Counted from the stretch's first letter, positions 53,376 to 61,611 are shown. The stretch is 64,000 nucleotides of DNA from a bacterium (GCA_024231955.1 JAAEPZ010000538.1:499340-563339), one strand, 5' to 3'. Translations and numbers: made by a program. Notes: generated by a model not told the origin, from the letters alone.

Positions 53376-54607
53376 AAAGCTATATCGAAATCCCCGAGGC
53401 GCAGCAGTTGATTACCGGGGCTCTACCTCGGCTCGGGGCGGAGGAGATCGCATGTGACGTGGCGTTGGGGCGATTACTCGCCTCCGATCTGTTCGCCCGC
53501 GACAACCTGCCCCGCTTCGACAACAGCTCGATGGATGGTTTTGCCGTCAGGCGTACAGAGGTGGCCGGTGCTAGTCCCGAGAGCCCGGTCACGCTGGATC
53601 TGGCCGGGGAGATAGCCGCCGGGGGATTCCCGGATGACAAATGGCCAACAGGCGCCTGCCTGCGCATCCTGACAGGTGCGCCGGTGCCTCAGGGGGCGGA
53701 TGGCGTCATCCCCGTTGAGGAGACGAGTGAGGTCGCCGGTGGTCGCATCCGGTTCACGGCGGATCTGGCTCGAACCGGGGACAATCTCCGTGCAACCGGC
53801 CAGGATGTTCGGATCGGCGATCTGCTGCTTGAAAAAGGGGCGCGGATCACTCCGCCGGTTCTCGGACTGCTGGCCGGGCAGGGGATCACCTCGCTCAGTG
53901 TCCGTAAATTGCCACGGGTCGGCTTCCTGGCCACGGGCAATGAGCTTGTCACGGCCGATCAGGATCCCGGGCCAGGTCAGATCCGAAACAGCAACTCGCC
54001 GCTGATCGTCTCCCAGTTCCAGGCTGCGGGGTTCCCGGTACGGGATCTCGGTGTGGCGCTGGACACCCCCGACGCTCTCCGTGAGGCGCTGACGGTCGCT
54101 CTCGCTGATGACACCCTGGATGTCCTGGTGAGCAGTGGCGGTGTATCCATGGGGCGCTATGACCTCGTGGGGGATATCCTCGCGGAGCTGGGGGCCGAGT
54201 GGATCTTCCACAAGATCGCTCAGAAGCCCGGCAAGCCCCTGGCCTTTCTCAAGCGGGGCGACAAACCGATTTTCGGACTGCCCGGCAATCCTGTCTCGAG
54301 TTTCATGTGCACCTGGTATTACGTCATCCCGGCGCTGAAGAGGATGATGGGTGATGCGCGGCCCGACCCGCTGCATCTCTCAGCGCGGCTGACCGCAACG
54401 ATTGCGGCGCAGCCGCCCCGTTTCTTCTTCGCACGCGCGAGAACAACATTGTGTGACGGTGTTTTCCGGACAGAACCGGTCGGCTTGCAGGAGAGTCACG
54501 CCCTTCAAAGCCTGACCCGGGCGAACTCCTTCATTCTGTTGCCGGCTACGGCGGGGGTTTTGTCGGTCGGCACCGAGGTGGAGGTCGCCCTGTTTGACAC
54601 TCTCTGA
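53372..54607 (+). CDS. moeA: Molybdopterin molybdenumtransferase MoeA
   Basis: 411 residues from GTG 53372, which overlaps the moaC stop and makes the product begin KSYIEIPEAQQLI, the expected opening; the longer frame at 53342 lies in moaC. Motifs: LPRFDNSSMDGFAVR, RILTGAPVPQGADGVIPVEE, LATGNELV and VSSGGVSMGRYDLV, FHKIAQKPGKPLAF and GLPGNPVSSF. It inserts molybdate into adenylated molybdopterin. All domains I-IV are present and complete. Confidence 0.95.
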   Translation: MKSYIEIPEAQQLITGALPRLGAEEIACDVALGRLLASDLFARDNLPRFDNSSMDGFAVRRTEVAGASPESPVTLDLAGEIAAGGFPDDKWPTGACLRILTGAPVPQGADGVIPVEETSEVAGGRIRFTADLARTGDNLRATGQDVRIGDLLLEKGARITPPVLGLLAGQGITSLSVRKLPRVGFLATGNELVTADQDPGPGQIRNSNSPLIVSQFQAAGFPVRDLGVALDTPDALREALTVALADDTLDVLVSSGGVSMGRYDLVGDILAELGAEWIFHKIAQKPGKPLAFLKRGDKPIFGLPGNPVSSFMCTWYYVIPALKRMMGDARPDPLHLSARLTATIAAQPPRFFFARARTTLCDGVFRTEPVGLQESHALQSLTRANSFILLPATAGVLSVGTEVEVALFDTL

Positions 54608-54742
54608 TCCGAAGCTCGCGATCTGCCGCCGCGGCGGTCCTTCAGAGGGGGGGGCAGTATGGGAGTAAGGGATGCAAATCGGCTTGGAGACAGGGCGGGA
54701 GGCGTCTTGACCATTCCGTAAAGGGGCGAAACCTGGGGGCAT

Positions 54743-54787
54743 AAAAAAAACCTGCAGGAGCTTCGCAAGAAGCTTTGCCCCCGCAGG
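54743..54787 (-). terminator. Rho-independent terminator of the zinc-ribbon/PTS-IIA unit
   Basis: Inner stem AGCTTC/GAAGCT with GCAA loop and outer stem CCTGC/GCAGG, then A8 on the left giving a U8 tract on the minus strand, 45 nt after the stop at 54832. Confidence 0.85.
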
Positions 54788-54831
54788 AGGGTGAGAGAAA
54801 GTAAAAATCTATCAGAAACACGTACTGCTTG

Positions 54832-55194
54832 TCAAGACCCCTTGGGCCAATAGAACATTCTGCCGCAGTTTTCGCACTGCATGATTTTGTCACGATTTTC
54901 TGACGATGTGTAACTCGTTGGTATTATTGTGAAACAGCCCAAACAGATGTTTCCCGTAATCGGTACGATCGCCCGGCCAAGTCGTTTTGCCGTCCGCTCA
55001 TAGCGGTTGACCAATGCCTTGTCGATTGTACCAACGAGCTCTTTCCTGGCCTCTTCCAGGTCCTCCCTGCCCTCCTGGGTGAATCCCATGGCGGTGAGTT
55101 TGTCGGTATGGGTTTTATCGTCGCACTCGCGGATCATGATGTCCAGATCCTGCAGCGCCACAAGCACGAGCAGCTTCTCTTGAACCGTAGCCAT
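54832..55194 (-). CDS. Half-length C4-type zinc-ribbon protein
   Basis: 120 residues. The C-terminal part has CLGCFTIIPTSYTSSENRDK and CENCGRMFYW, a CxxC-x22-CxxC zinc ribbon of the zf-RING_7 type. The N-terminal part is a short helical segment. Family members are usually about 230-250 residues with a long coiled coil; most of that coil is missing here, while the zinc ribbon is intact. Function unknown; DNA- or RNA-binding is suggested for the family. It is 1 nt downstream of the PTS-IIA gene, so the two are one unit. Confidence 0.7.
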   Translation of the reverse strand: MATVQEKLLVLVALQDLDIMIRECDDKTHTDKLTAMGFTQEGREDLEEARKELVGTIDKALVNRYERTAKRLGRAIVPITGNICLGCFTIIPTSYTSSENRDKIMQCENCGRMFYWPKGS

Positions 55195-55195
55195 C

Positions 55196-55660
55196 TTATT
55201 CGCCTCCCAGGATGATTTTCTGGAAGTCTTCGAACGTTTTCACACCCATCAGCTCTTCGCGCGAGGTCTCGTCGCGAATCAGTTCGACAACCTGTCCCAG
55301 TGCGGGCAGGTAGCGATTCTCTTTTTCGATGGGGGGAGCGATGAACATGAAGAAGAGTTTGACGGGTTTGCCGTCGATGGCGCCATAGTCGATCCCCTTG
55401 CTGGAGCGGGCGAACAGAGCCATCAGCGTGGGGATAGCCAGCGAGCGGCCGTGGGGGAAGGCAACGCCTTCGCCAAGCCCGGTGCTGCCGAGGCTTTCAC
55501 GGTTTTTGAGCATACCAAGGATCACATCGCGATCGCGGATAACGCCGGCTTCGACGGCCTGATCGACCATCTCCTCCAGGACGCCGTCTCGGTTTTTGGC
55601 TTTGAGTTCAGGTATGAAGAGATCTTTGCTGAAGAGAGTGAACAATTCCTCGTGGCTCAT
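55196..55660 (-). CDS. PTS EIIA-type (PtsN-like) regulatory protein
   Basis: 154 residues from ATG 55660; a GTG at 55672 is less likely because the AGGAAGG site lies about 10 nt before the ATG but almost touches the GTG. Core motif GLGEGVAFPHGRSL contains the phosphorylated His, and LGQVVELI and the helical end fit the PTS_EIIA_2 family. No EIIB, EIIC, HPr or EI genes are near, so a regulatory role (PtsN-like) rather than sugar transport is likely. It is co-transcribed with the zinc-ribbon gene and divergent from rsgA. Confidence 0.85.
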   Translation of the reverse strand: MSHEELFTLFSKDLFIPELKAKNRDGVLEEMVDQAVEAGVIRDRDVILGMLKNRESLGSTGLGEGVAFPHGRSLAIPTLMALFARSSKGIDYGAIDGKPVKLFFMFIAPPIEKENRYLPALGQVVELIRDETSREELMGVKTFEDFQKIILGGE

Positions 55661-55814
55661 GGGAACGGACACCTTCCTGGAAGAGTTGCGAGCAGCCGAA
55701 AGCCGAAGACACGCAGATGGATGCGATATTGACGGAAACTATAATACACGCTAACAAATCGTTTCCCGGGCAACAAGGTCTGACGTTGGACTTTCCTCTC
55801 TTTTTCTCATCTGT

Positions 55815-55820
55815 TACGAT
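55815..55820 (+). promoter_or_regulatory. Possible -10 box (TACGAT) for leaderless rsgA transcription
   Basis: TACGAT ends 7 nt before the rsgA ATG; no Shine-Dalgarno site precedes that ATG (GTTGGTATG). A weak TTTCCT lies at the -35 position. Confidence 0.3.
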
Positions 55821-55826
55821 GTTGGT

Positions 55827-56786
55827 ATGAAGAACAACAAACTTGAGTACGATTCGGTTGAAGGACGTGTGATCAGGGCCGAAAGTGGTCGCTTCCTGGT
55901 GGACGACGGCACGCATGTCGTCCCCTGCAGCCTGCGGGGGAAAATCAAGAAGGAGCGCAAGCGCCGAGTGCGGAATGTGGTCGTCGGCGATCGAGTGGTG
56001 ATACACCTCACCGGGTCCGATCCTAATCCCGAAAGCGAGGGTGTGATCGAGTCGGTGTGTACGCGGGACACGATGCTGTCTCGCGCCTCCAGCGGCGGCG
56101 GCAAGCGTGAACAGGTGTTGATGGCCAATCTGGAGCAGGTGTTCATTGTCATGGCCACGCGTGAGCCCGATTTCAACCCCGGTCTGCTGGATCGCTTCCT
56201 GGTCGGGTGTGCCCACCAGGATCTGGAGACGGTGATCTGCCTCAACAAGTGCGACCTCGCCGACTCCATGGAGTATTTGCCCATGACTGCGCCCTACCGC
56301 GAGGCTGACTATACCATCCTTCAGGCCAGTGCGGAGACCGGAGAGGGGCTGGCCGAGTTGAAGAGTGCGCTGATCGGTCGCATAAGTCTGTTTCTCGGAC
56401 CATCGGGCGCAGGCAAGAGCAGCTTGCTGCGCAAGATCCAACCGGGTCTTGAGATCGCAACGATGAGCGTGAGCGATACCACGGGCAAGGGGCGACACAC
56501 GACAAGCTACACCGAACTTCATGGTCTTGATGCCGGCGGCTATATCGCGGATTCACCGGGTGTGCGGGAATTCGGGTTGTGGGGCATTGAGGAGCGGGAT
56601 CTGGACACCTGTTTCCCGGAGTTCCGGGAATATCTGCGTCAGTGCCGCTATCCGGACTGCACGCATTCGCATGAGCCCGATTGCGCCATCAAGGCGGCGG
56701 TTGAGGAAAGTGCTTTGAACGGGAAGCGGTATACCAGCTATCTCCGGATCCTGGAGTCGATCAGAGAGGGCAAGCTGGGATTTTGA
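55827..56786 (+). CDS. rsgA: Ribosome small-subunit-dependent GTPase RsgA
   Basis: 319 residues. OB-fold N-terminus to about 80, then a circularly permuted GTPase: NKCD (G4, 140-143), SAET-like G5, GPSGAGKSSL (G1, 191-200), G2 Thr in the GRHTTSY segment, DSPG (G3, 242-245), and a zinc module Cys273, Cys278, His280, Cys286 (CRYPDCTHSHEPDC). It checks late 30S maturation and releases RbfA. The start has no visible ribosome-binding site. Confidence 0.95.
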   Translation: MKNNKLEYDSVEGRVIRAESGRFLVDDGTHVVPCSLRGKIKKERKRRVRNVVVGDRVVIHLTGSDPNPESEGVIESVCTRDTMLSRASSGGGKREQVLMANLEQVFIVMATREPDFNPGLLDRFLVGCAHQDLETVICLNKCDLADSMEYLPMTAPYREADYTILQASAETGEGLAELKSALIGRISLFLGPSGAGKSSLLRKIQPGLEIATMSVSDTTGKGRHTTSYTELHGLDAGGYIADSPGVREFGLWGIEERDLDTCFPEFREYLRQCRYPDCTHSHEPDCAIKAAVEESALNGKRYTSYLRILESIREGKLGF

Positions 56787-56861
56787 GCCGATGAGATCGG
56801 GCGGACACCTGCGGATGGTTTGGGAGCGGTCGGAATATGCGATCCTGCCGGACGCTCATGA

Positions 56862-58001
56862 TCAATCCGGATTGACAGGCTGATCGTCGGCAGTGCCGGT
56901 CCCGGGCTCTTCGGTTGTCGTCTTGCTCTTCAGCCAGGGGATCAGATCGGAGAATCGAGCCAGCCCCCAGGTTTCGGCGGCCAGCAGGGCGGCGGCGAGC
57001 AGCAGCGCGATGATGGTCTTACGCCAACTTCTGCTCCTCCCGCTGCCTGTGTCCATATTGAGCCTGGCCGACGGTTTTTTGAGCACGGTCCGATAATGAT
57101 TGGGATCGCTGAGGTAGCGGGTTACACGCTCCTCGGGGCGATGGACACCCAGCTTTTCCAATGCTCCGTGCAGTTCGCCTATGAGACTGCTCATACTTGT
57201 GGAACGGGTGGCTTTATCCCTCTGCAGGCAACCCATTACCACATCATCGACGAAAACGGGTATGTCGGATCTCAATTCCGAAGGGGGCTGTACGCGGCAG
57301 GAGAGGATGTTGCGGTACACCTCATCCGTATTGCGTCCGGCGAACGGATTCTTGAGAGTGAGTAACTGGTAGAACAATACGCTGAAGGAGAATATGTCGC
57401 TGCGGGCATCCAGGTTGGAGCCCTGAACCTGTTCGGGGGACATGTATAGGGGGGTGCCTGCCGGATATTGTCGGCTTGCAGTTTGCCCCTCCGCTCCATC
57501 AACCAACCGAGCCAGGCCGAAATCGGCAACTTTTACTATACCGCTGCGGGTGAGCAGGATATTGCCGGGCTTGACATCCAGATGCAGAACCTTGTGCCCG
57601 TGGACGTAATCCAGACCGCGGGCGATGAAGTAGGCGATGGCAAGCGCCACATCCAGCGGGATATGATCGGCTCGCTCCAGCAGGTCACGTAATGTGCCCC
57701 CCCGGACATACTCCATCACGAAGTAGTAGAAACCCTCTTGTTCACCGAAGTCTATGACTTGCACAATGTTAGGGTGCTCAAGTCTCGCAAGTATCCGAGC
57801 TTCCTGAGCGAAGCGATCGCGGAATTCACTCTGTGTGGAGAGCTGTTTGCGGAGAACTTTGATGACGACTTCGCGGTCAAGGGATAGCTGCCGAGCTAGG
57901 AATATGCGAGAAGCTCCACCTGAAGCGAGCGGGCGGTGCATCGTGTACTTATCCCCCAGCTGGACGCTGGAGCCGCTTGAGATCATAGTTTGGTTGCTCA
58001 T
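56862..58001 (-). CDS. Membrane-anchored Ser/Thr protein kinase
   Basis: 379 residues. The kinase domain is 20-290: glycine loop LASGGASRIFLA, Lys48 in VVIKVL, Glu68, catalytic loop HLDVKPGN (Asp142, Asn147), DFG at 160-162, and TPLYMSPEQ. The usual HRD is HLD, so the Arg that contacts activation-loop phosphate is absent and autophosphorylation may not be required. A juxtamembrane basic segment and a single helix about 329-347 are followed by a short, acidic periplasmic tail. No extracellular sensor domain. Orientation and tail suggest a signalling or regulatory role, target unknown. Confidence 0.9.
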   Translation of the reverse strand: MSNQTMISSGSSVQLGDKYTMHRPLASGGASRIFLARQLSLDREVVIKVLRKQLSTQSEFRDRFAQEARILARLEHPNIVQVIDFGEQEGFYYFVMEYVRGGTLRDLLERADHIPLDVALAIAYFIARGLDYVHGHKVLHLDVKPGNILLTRSGIVKVADFGLARLVDGAEGQTASRQYPAGTPLYMSPEQVQGSNLDARSDIFSFSVLFYQLLTLKNPFAGRNTDEVYRNILSCRVQPPSELRSDIPVFVDDVVMGCLQRDKATRSTSMSSLIGELHGALEKLGVHRPEERVTRYLSDPNHYRTVLKKPSARLNMDTGSGRSRSWRKTIIALLLAAALLAAETWGLARFSDLIPWLKSKTTTEEPGTGTADDQPVNPD

Positions 58002-58197
58002 CGCTGTCGCTACATCAAGAGGTATGCCAGAAGAACAATAGAATCTTACGGGAATCGCGGGAAAGTCTGTTCAATCATCCGAGCGGCTTGACGCGGCATC
58101 TTGCCCCATGATATTCCTTGTGCGGTAGAGGAGTCGGTTTTTCCTGATCTCAACAATGCTGGCAGGAGATCGACTCAACTGCTGTGTCATTATTCAA

Positions 58198-58202
58198 GGG
58201 AG
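58198..58202 (+). promoter_or_regulatory. Shine-Dalgarno GGGAG for the TTG start of the cold-shock gene
   Basis: AAGGGAG ends 6 nt before TTG 58209; the protein that results is exactly cold-shock-domain length. Confidence 0.6.
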
Positions 58203-58208
58203 TTTCTG

Positions 58209-58412
58209 TTGCGTGTTACTGGTAAAGTGAAGTGGTTCGACGATGCCAAGGGTTTCGGGTTCATCATCCAGGAAACCGGTGATGATGTCTTTGTGCATTT
58301 CTCTCAGGTCGAAGGTGATGGGTTTCGCTCATTGGGCGAAGGTCAGGCGGTTGAGTTTGAAGTAAAAGAGGGGCCCAAAGGCCCGCAGGCTTTCGAAGTC
58401 AAGAAAGTCTAG
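58209..58412 (+). CDS. Cold-shock domain protein (CspA family)
   Basis: 67 residues with TTG start. It begins [20 protein letters not shown] and contains [20 protein letters not shown]1 (KGFGFI) and RNP2 (VFVHF) are intact. It binds single-stranded RNA or DNA, preventing secondary structure. The long upstream gap (207 nt between it and the divergent kinase gene) could hold an extended 5' leader, as in other csp genes, but no conserved element is recognised. Confidence 0.92.
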   Translation: MRVTGKVKWFDDAKGFGFIIQETGDDVFVHFSQVEGDGFRSLGEGQAVEFEVKEGPKGPQAFEVKKV

Positions 58413-58459
58413 AGATTATCTCTGCTTCTGCAATCTCTCTCAGCGGGTAGTATCACCTT

Positions 58460-59356
58460 ATGGATCGATGTAGTTCCGGGCAGCGCTATGTCCTGATCGA
58501 CGAGACCCTGATCCCGGAGGGGCAGGCGTGTCTTCCGGTCACAGACAGGGGGTTCCTGTTCGGTGACGCCATATATGAGACACTGCGCTCGTACAATGGG
58601 CGGCCATTCCTGGTTGAAGAGCATTTTGAGCGACTGCGCAGTTCTGCGGATGCGATCTATTTGCAGCTCCCCTGGTCCGATGCCGATTTACGTGAGCGAC
58701 TGGAACGTCTGCTGACGGCCAATTCTCTCAATGAGTCCCGGATTCGGATAACCGTCACCCGCGGTGATGGCGACATGCGGGCTTGCACTCCCGAGGAACT
58801 CGGACCGCCGCGCCTGGTGATTACGGCCAGGCCATTCCAGCCTGTTGCCCCAATCCTCTATCAACAGGGTGTTAAGGTCGAAATTGCCGACCGCGTGCGC
58901 AATCATCCCGCGGCTCTGGATCCCGCAATAAAGAGCGGCAACCTGCTCAACAACGTTCTCGCTCGCCTTGAGAAGAGGGATCCAGAATCCTTCGAGGTAT
59001 TGTTGCCGAACCATCTGGGGAATATCGCCGAGGGGACGCATACCAATATCTTCCTGGTGGATGCCGCAGGACGATTACACACCCCATCTCTGGCCAGCGG
59101 CCTGCTCCCCGGAATTACTCGAGCGTTGATACTGCAATTGGCGGAGAGGGACAATGTGGAGGTGGTCGAGGGGGAGATGTCGGCAATCGATCTCTTTGGC
59201 GCCCGCGAGGTGTTCATCACCGCGAGCACGATCGAGATTCTGCCTGTGTCTCGGGTCGACGATCATGTCCCCAAAATGGCCACGCCCGGTGAAATTACCC
59301 GCCGACTGAGTTCGATGTATCGGCGAAGCGTCGAATCCTATTGCGGCACTCGATAG
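58460..59356 (+). CDS. Class IV PLP-dependent aminotransferase
   Basis: 298 residues. Fold-type IV: TDRGFLFGDAIYETLRSYNG at the start, PLP Lys in AIKSGNLLNNVLARLE, the conserved Glu region GNIAEGTHTNIFLVD, and LLPGITRALIL. Overall layout resembles D-amino-acid transaminase or branched-chain aminotransferase and aminodeoxychorismate lyase; the substrate cannot be decided from sequence. A role supplying 2-oxoacids is possible but not shown. Followed by a terminator. Confidence 0.85.
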   Translation: MDRCSSGQRYVLIDETLIPEGQACLPVTDRGFLFGDAIYETLRSYNGRPFLVEEHFERLRSSADAIYLQLPWSDADLRERLERLLTANSLNESRIRITVTRGDGDMRACTPEELGPPRLVITARPFQPVAPILYQQGVKVEIADRVRNHPAALDPAIKSGNLLNNVLARLEKRDPESFEVLLPNHLGNIAEGTHTNIFLVDAAGRLHTPSLASGLLPGITRALILQLAERDNVEVVEGEMSAIDLFGAREVFITASTIEILPVSRVDDHVPKMATPGEITRRLSSMYRRSVESYCGTR

Positions 59357-59382
59357 TTTCCAGACGACAGCGGTGACCAAAC

Positions 59383-59413
59383 AAAAAGAGACCCTGCACG
59401 AGCAAGGTCTCTT
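59383..59413 (-). terminator. Terminator between the aminotransferase and the Fn3 lipoprotein gene
   Basis: Stem AAGAGACC-c-TGC / GCA-a-GGTCTCTT, A5 on the left giving a U tract on the minus strand, 48 nt after the stop at 59462. It may also slow plus-strand transcription 26 nt after the aminotransferase stop. Confidence 0.75.
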
Positions 59414-59461
59414 CATACTACATCAGTTCAACCGGTTGTACTGATCCTGAAATACCGAACT

Positions 59462-59896
59462 CTAGAACGGTATGCCACCGTCTTCCCAGTTCGTTTCCGT
59501 GTAATGCTCTTCACTGGATTCAATGATCACCTGAATTGTCTGTGTCATGGCACTCTCATTACCCGTATGGTCGAGAGCGGTGATACAGTAGCTCAGGTTG
59601 TGAAGCGAAGCACCTTCAACCGTATCCACGAGGTGCGACGTTTCAGTGCTCTCCAGAAGCGCAAAGTCCTGATTGTACTCATGGCGATAGACATTGTAGG
59701 CGGCAAAGTCCAATTCTGTATTGTCGGCCCAGAGAAGTTTAACCTCTCCGTCGCCACCAACGTGTGCCACAAGACCCAGCGGTGTTGCCGGGGGAGTCGT
59801 ATCCTCAACACTTGTAATAGAGTTGCTATCAGAACAGCCGCTCGTCATCAGAGCGAAAAGCGCCACTAAACACAGTAGCGTCAAGATCCTTTGCAT
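59462..59896 (-). CDS. Small lipoprotein with one fibronectin type III-like domain
   Basis: 144 residues. ATG 59896 is chosen because AAGGAG lies 8 nt before it; a GTG at 59905 touches that site. Lipobox LMTSGC gives lipidated Cys21. Residues 38-130 read as an Fn3 domain (PPATPLGLVAHVGGDGEVKLLWADN, AYNVYRHE, SYCITALDHTGN). The tail EEHYTETNWEDGGIPF is acidic. Likely surface or periplasmic; partner unknown. The domain style resembles the repeats of the PilW-like protein in this window. Confidence 0.75.
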   Translation of the reverse strand: MQRILTLLCLVALFALMTSGCSDSNSITSVEDTTPPATPLGLVAHVGGDGEVKLLWADNTELDFAAYNVYRHEYNQDFALLESTETSHLVDTVEGASLHNLSYCITALDHTGNESAMTQTIQVIIESSEEHYTETNWEDGGIPF

Positions 59897-60120
59897 CACT
59901 GTCACTCCTTTCCATCCTTCCTATCAGATGGGCGCGCAGAAGCAGAAAATTGAGTCTTTTAATATGGCTGCGAGAAACGGGAGGTCGTGTCAATGGAAGC
60001 AGGTCAGGTTGTTCCCCGCAGCCGAGCCAGAGACAGCAAGGCATATACCAGTGGTGAAATGCATATGTTACATCTCGGTAAGTTGCGTATTGATAATATG
60101 TTACGCTAAAGGGCCTGTTG

Positions 60121-60148
60121 CTTGGCAAATATACTGCCAAGTTTTTTT
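60121..60148 (+). terminator. Orphan rho-independent terminator upstream of HU
   Basis: Perfect 7-bp stem CTTGGCA/TGCCAAG, 7-nt AT-rich loop, followed by seven T. There is no plus-strand gene between 59357 and this hairpin that it could end. Confidence 0.85.
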
Positions 60149-60270
60149 CTTTGCAGAACGCACTTCACATTCGTGCAAAGAAGCGATGATCTCACTTCTG
60201 GGTAAGAGATAATATCGACGTCGGGAGAGAGACCTGATGACTTTTTGAAGGATTTCCTTGGGCTTCCCGC

Positions 60271-60300
60271 TTGACATCGATAGCCACACTGATCTAATCT
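60271..60300 (+). promoter_or_regulatory. Probable promoter of the HU gene
   Basis: TTGACA (60271-60276), 18-nt spacer, TAATCT (60295-60300), giving a leader of about 45 nt. The -35 is perfect, the -10 weak. Confidence 0.5.
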
Positions 60301-60353
60301 GCTATCCATCAATGACTTAAGGGGGAAGTGCAAATCCGTGAAAGGAGTTGCCC

Positions 60354-60671
60354 ATGACGAAGGCTCAGATTGTCGAGGAAATCGTCCAGAAAACTGGTTT
60401 AACGAAGAAGGATGTTGCGGAGACCGTTGATCAGTTTCTCAAGGCAATTTCGGAGGCCTTGGCGAAGGGCAAGCACCTGGAGATCCGGGGCTTTGGGACG
60501 TTCAAGGTGAAGAATCGCAAGTCAAGAATGGCCAGAAATCCCAGAACAGGTGATCCTGTGCCTGTCCCTGAGCGCAATGTGCCAGTGTTTAAAGTCAGTA
60601 AGGAACTCAAGGATCTGGTTGCCGCAACTAATCCCATCGATGAGGATAATCCGCCGCAGCCAGCATTATAA
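60354..60671 (+). CDS. HU/IHF-family DNA-binding protein
   Basis: 105 residues, AAAGGAG 6 nt before ATG. The HU fold is complete: MTKAQIVEEIVQKTGLTKKD helices, GFGTFKVKNRKSRMARNPRTG with the DNA-bending arm PRTGDPVPVP, and KVSKELKDLV. An acidic/Pro-rich tail (about 12 residues, PIDEDNPPQPAL) extends beyond the usual 90. Nucleoid protein. IHF versus HU identity is not decided. Confidence 0.93.
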   Translation: MTKAQIVEEIVQKTGLTKKDVAETVDQFLKAISEALAKGKHLEIRGFGTFKVKNRKSRMARNPRTGDPVPVPERNVPVFKVSKELKDLVAATNPIDEDNPPQPAL

Positions 60672-60702
60672 CGATCCTCTGGAAATACAAGTTAGATAAA
60701 CA

Positions 60703-60734
60703 AAACAGGAGAGCCGGGCGGTTCTCCTGTTTTT
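60703..60734 (+). terminator. Rho-independent terminator of the HU gene
   Basis: Stem AAACAGGAGAGCC pairing with GGTTCTCCTGTTT (one G-T pair), GGGC loop, then TTC and T-rich sequence; 32 nt after the HU stop. Confidence 0.9.
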
Positions 60735-60765
60735 CATTTTGATCTTATCATTCTGAGCGAATCTT

Positions 60766-61344
60766 CTAGTTGTCGAACAGGAACGAGAAACTGAGCGCCG
60801 CCTCAAAATGGTGAGTCAAAGTACTGCCGTCGCCGAACATGGCATTGGGATCGGTATCGTGCAGGAAAGCGCCGGTCCAACCAGCATCAGCACGCAGGTA
60901 GAGGAAATCCCGGATATTTCGCCTGGCACTTAGGCCTGCCTGTATACTGAAATCGTTTTCATAATACTGTGCCGTCCGCCTGTTGAAGCTGCCAATGCCG
61001 CCATACCCCGATATGAAGACTCCGCGGGTGAGCAGCAGATCACGCGTCAGGTTCAACTGAATCCGTTCGACATAATCATCCTTGCCGAAATGTGAATTCG
61101 GGAAATCAGCGGAGCTGGCCGACAACGCGTAGTTGAACTGGAATCCCACCAACGCCATGGTTCTCAGATCGATGCGCATTCCGTATGTCAGGTTGCTGCT
61201 ATATGTGTCCATATCACTGTCGTACAACAGATAGCCGGCATAGGGCATAATTTCGATGCTGGGGTATTCCTGGAAAGCCAGGCTAGGATCGGCCACACTG
61301 GCCAACAATACTAGACCAATAATTGGCGCAATGAGTTTCTTCAT
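60766..61344 (-). CDS. Small outer-membrane beta-barrel protein
   Basis: 192 residues, AAGGAG 5 nt before ATG. Signal peptide 1-23 (cleavage after SLA). The mature part alternates polar and aromatic residues in about eight to ten strands (IEIMPYAGYLLYDS, LVGFQFNYALSASS, GVFISGYGGIGSF), ending in LSFSFLFDN; the C-terminal Phe is followed by Asp-Asn rather than being last. Family not recognised. Convergent with the HU gene. Confidence 0.7.
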   Translation of the reverse strand: MKKLIAPIIGLVLLASVADPSLAFQEYPSIEIMPYAGYLLYDSDMDTYSSNLTYGMRIDLRTMALVGFQFNYALSASSADFPNSHFGKDDYVERIQLNLTRDLLLTRGVFISGYGGIGSFNRRTAQYYENDFSIQAGLSARRNIRDFLYLRADAGWTGAFLHDTDPNAMFGDGSTLTHHFEAALSFSFLFDN

Positions 61345-61582
61345 GGTACTCCTTCGGAATTCCAGATTGGCGGGCGTGGGTGTCGGCGAGATAACACTCG
61401 CACGCGGGGAGATTACAATGAGAACGATCTTAAATCAAGTCCGAGCATGGGATTCGACCTTTCAAATGCATTGCTGACATCATTTTCATCGCCTTGCGGT
61501 GCTGAAGGGCTTGGATTAGAATGAGGCGATCAGCGGAATTACAGTGTTATTGCGCATGAATTGATTGCGAAATCGGGAATGC

Positions 61583-61611
61583 TTGACACAATTGTTCCGA
61601 TCAGGTCAGTT
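61583..61611 (+). promoter_or_regulatory. Possible promoter of nadE-rsmI
   Basis: TTGACA (61583-61588) with 17-nt spacer and TCAGTT, 29 nt before ATG 61640. Perfect -35, poor -10. Confidence 0.35.

Larger units (their letters stand above)
59897..60353. other. 457-nt intergenic region upstream of the HU gene
   Basis: It contains an isolated plus-strand terminator (60121-60148), a perfect TTGACA box for the HU promoter, and the promoter region of the minus-strand lipoprotein. Around 60084-60110 lies an inverted repeat GCGTA...TACGC around an AT-rich core. No protein-coding signal was accepted on either strand. Confidence 0.5.

Noticed and set aside
59721..60212. 163-residue plus-strand open frame across the lipoprotein gene and the intergenic region
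   Set aside because: Antisense to a lipoprotein with a clear lipobox, no ribosome-binding site, Cys/aromatic-rich product without domain features, and it runs through the orphan terminator.
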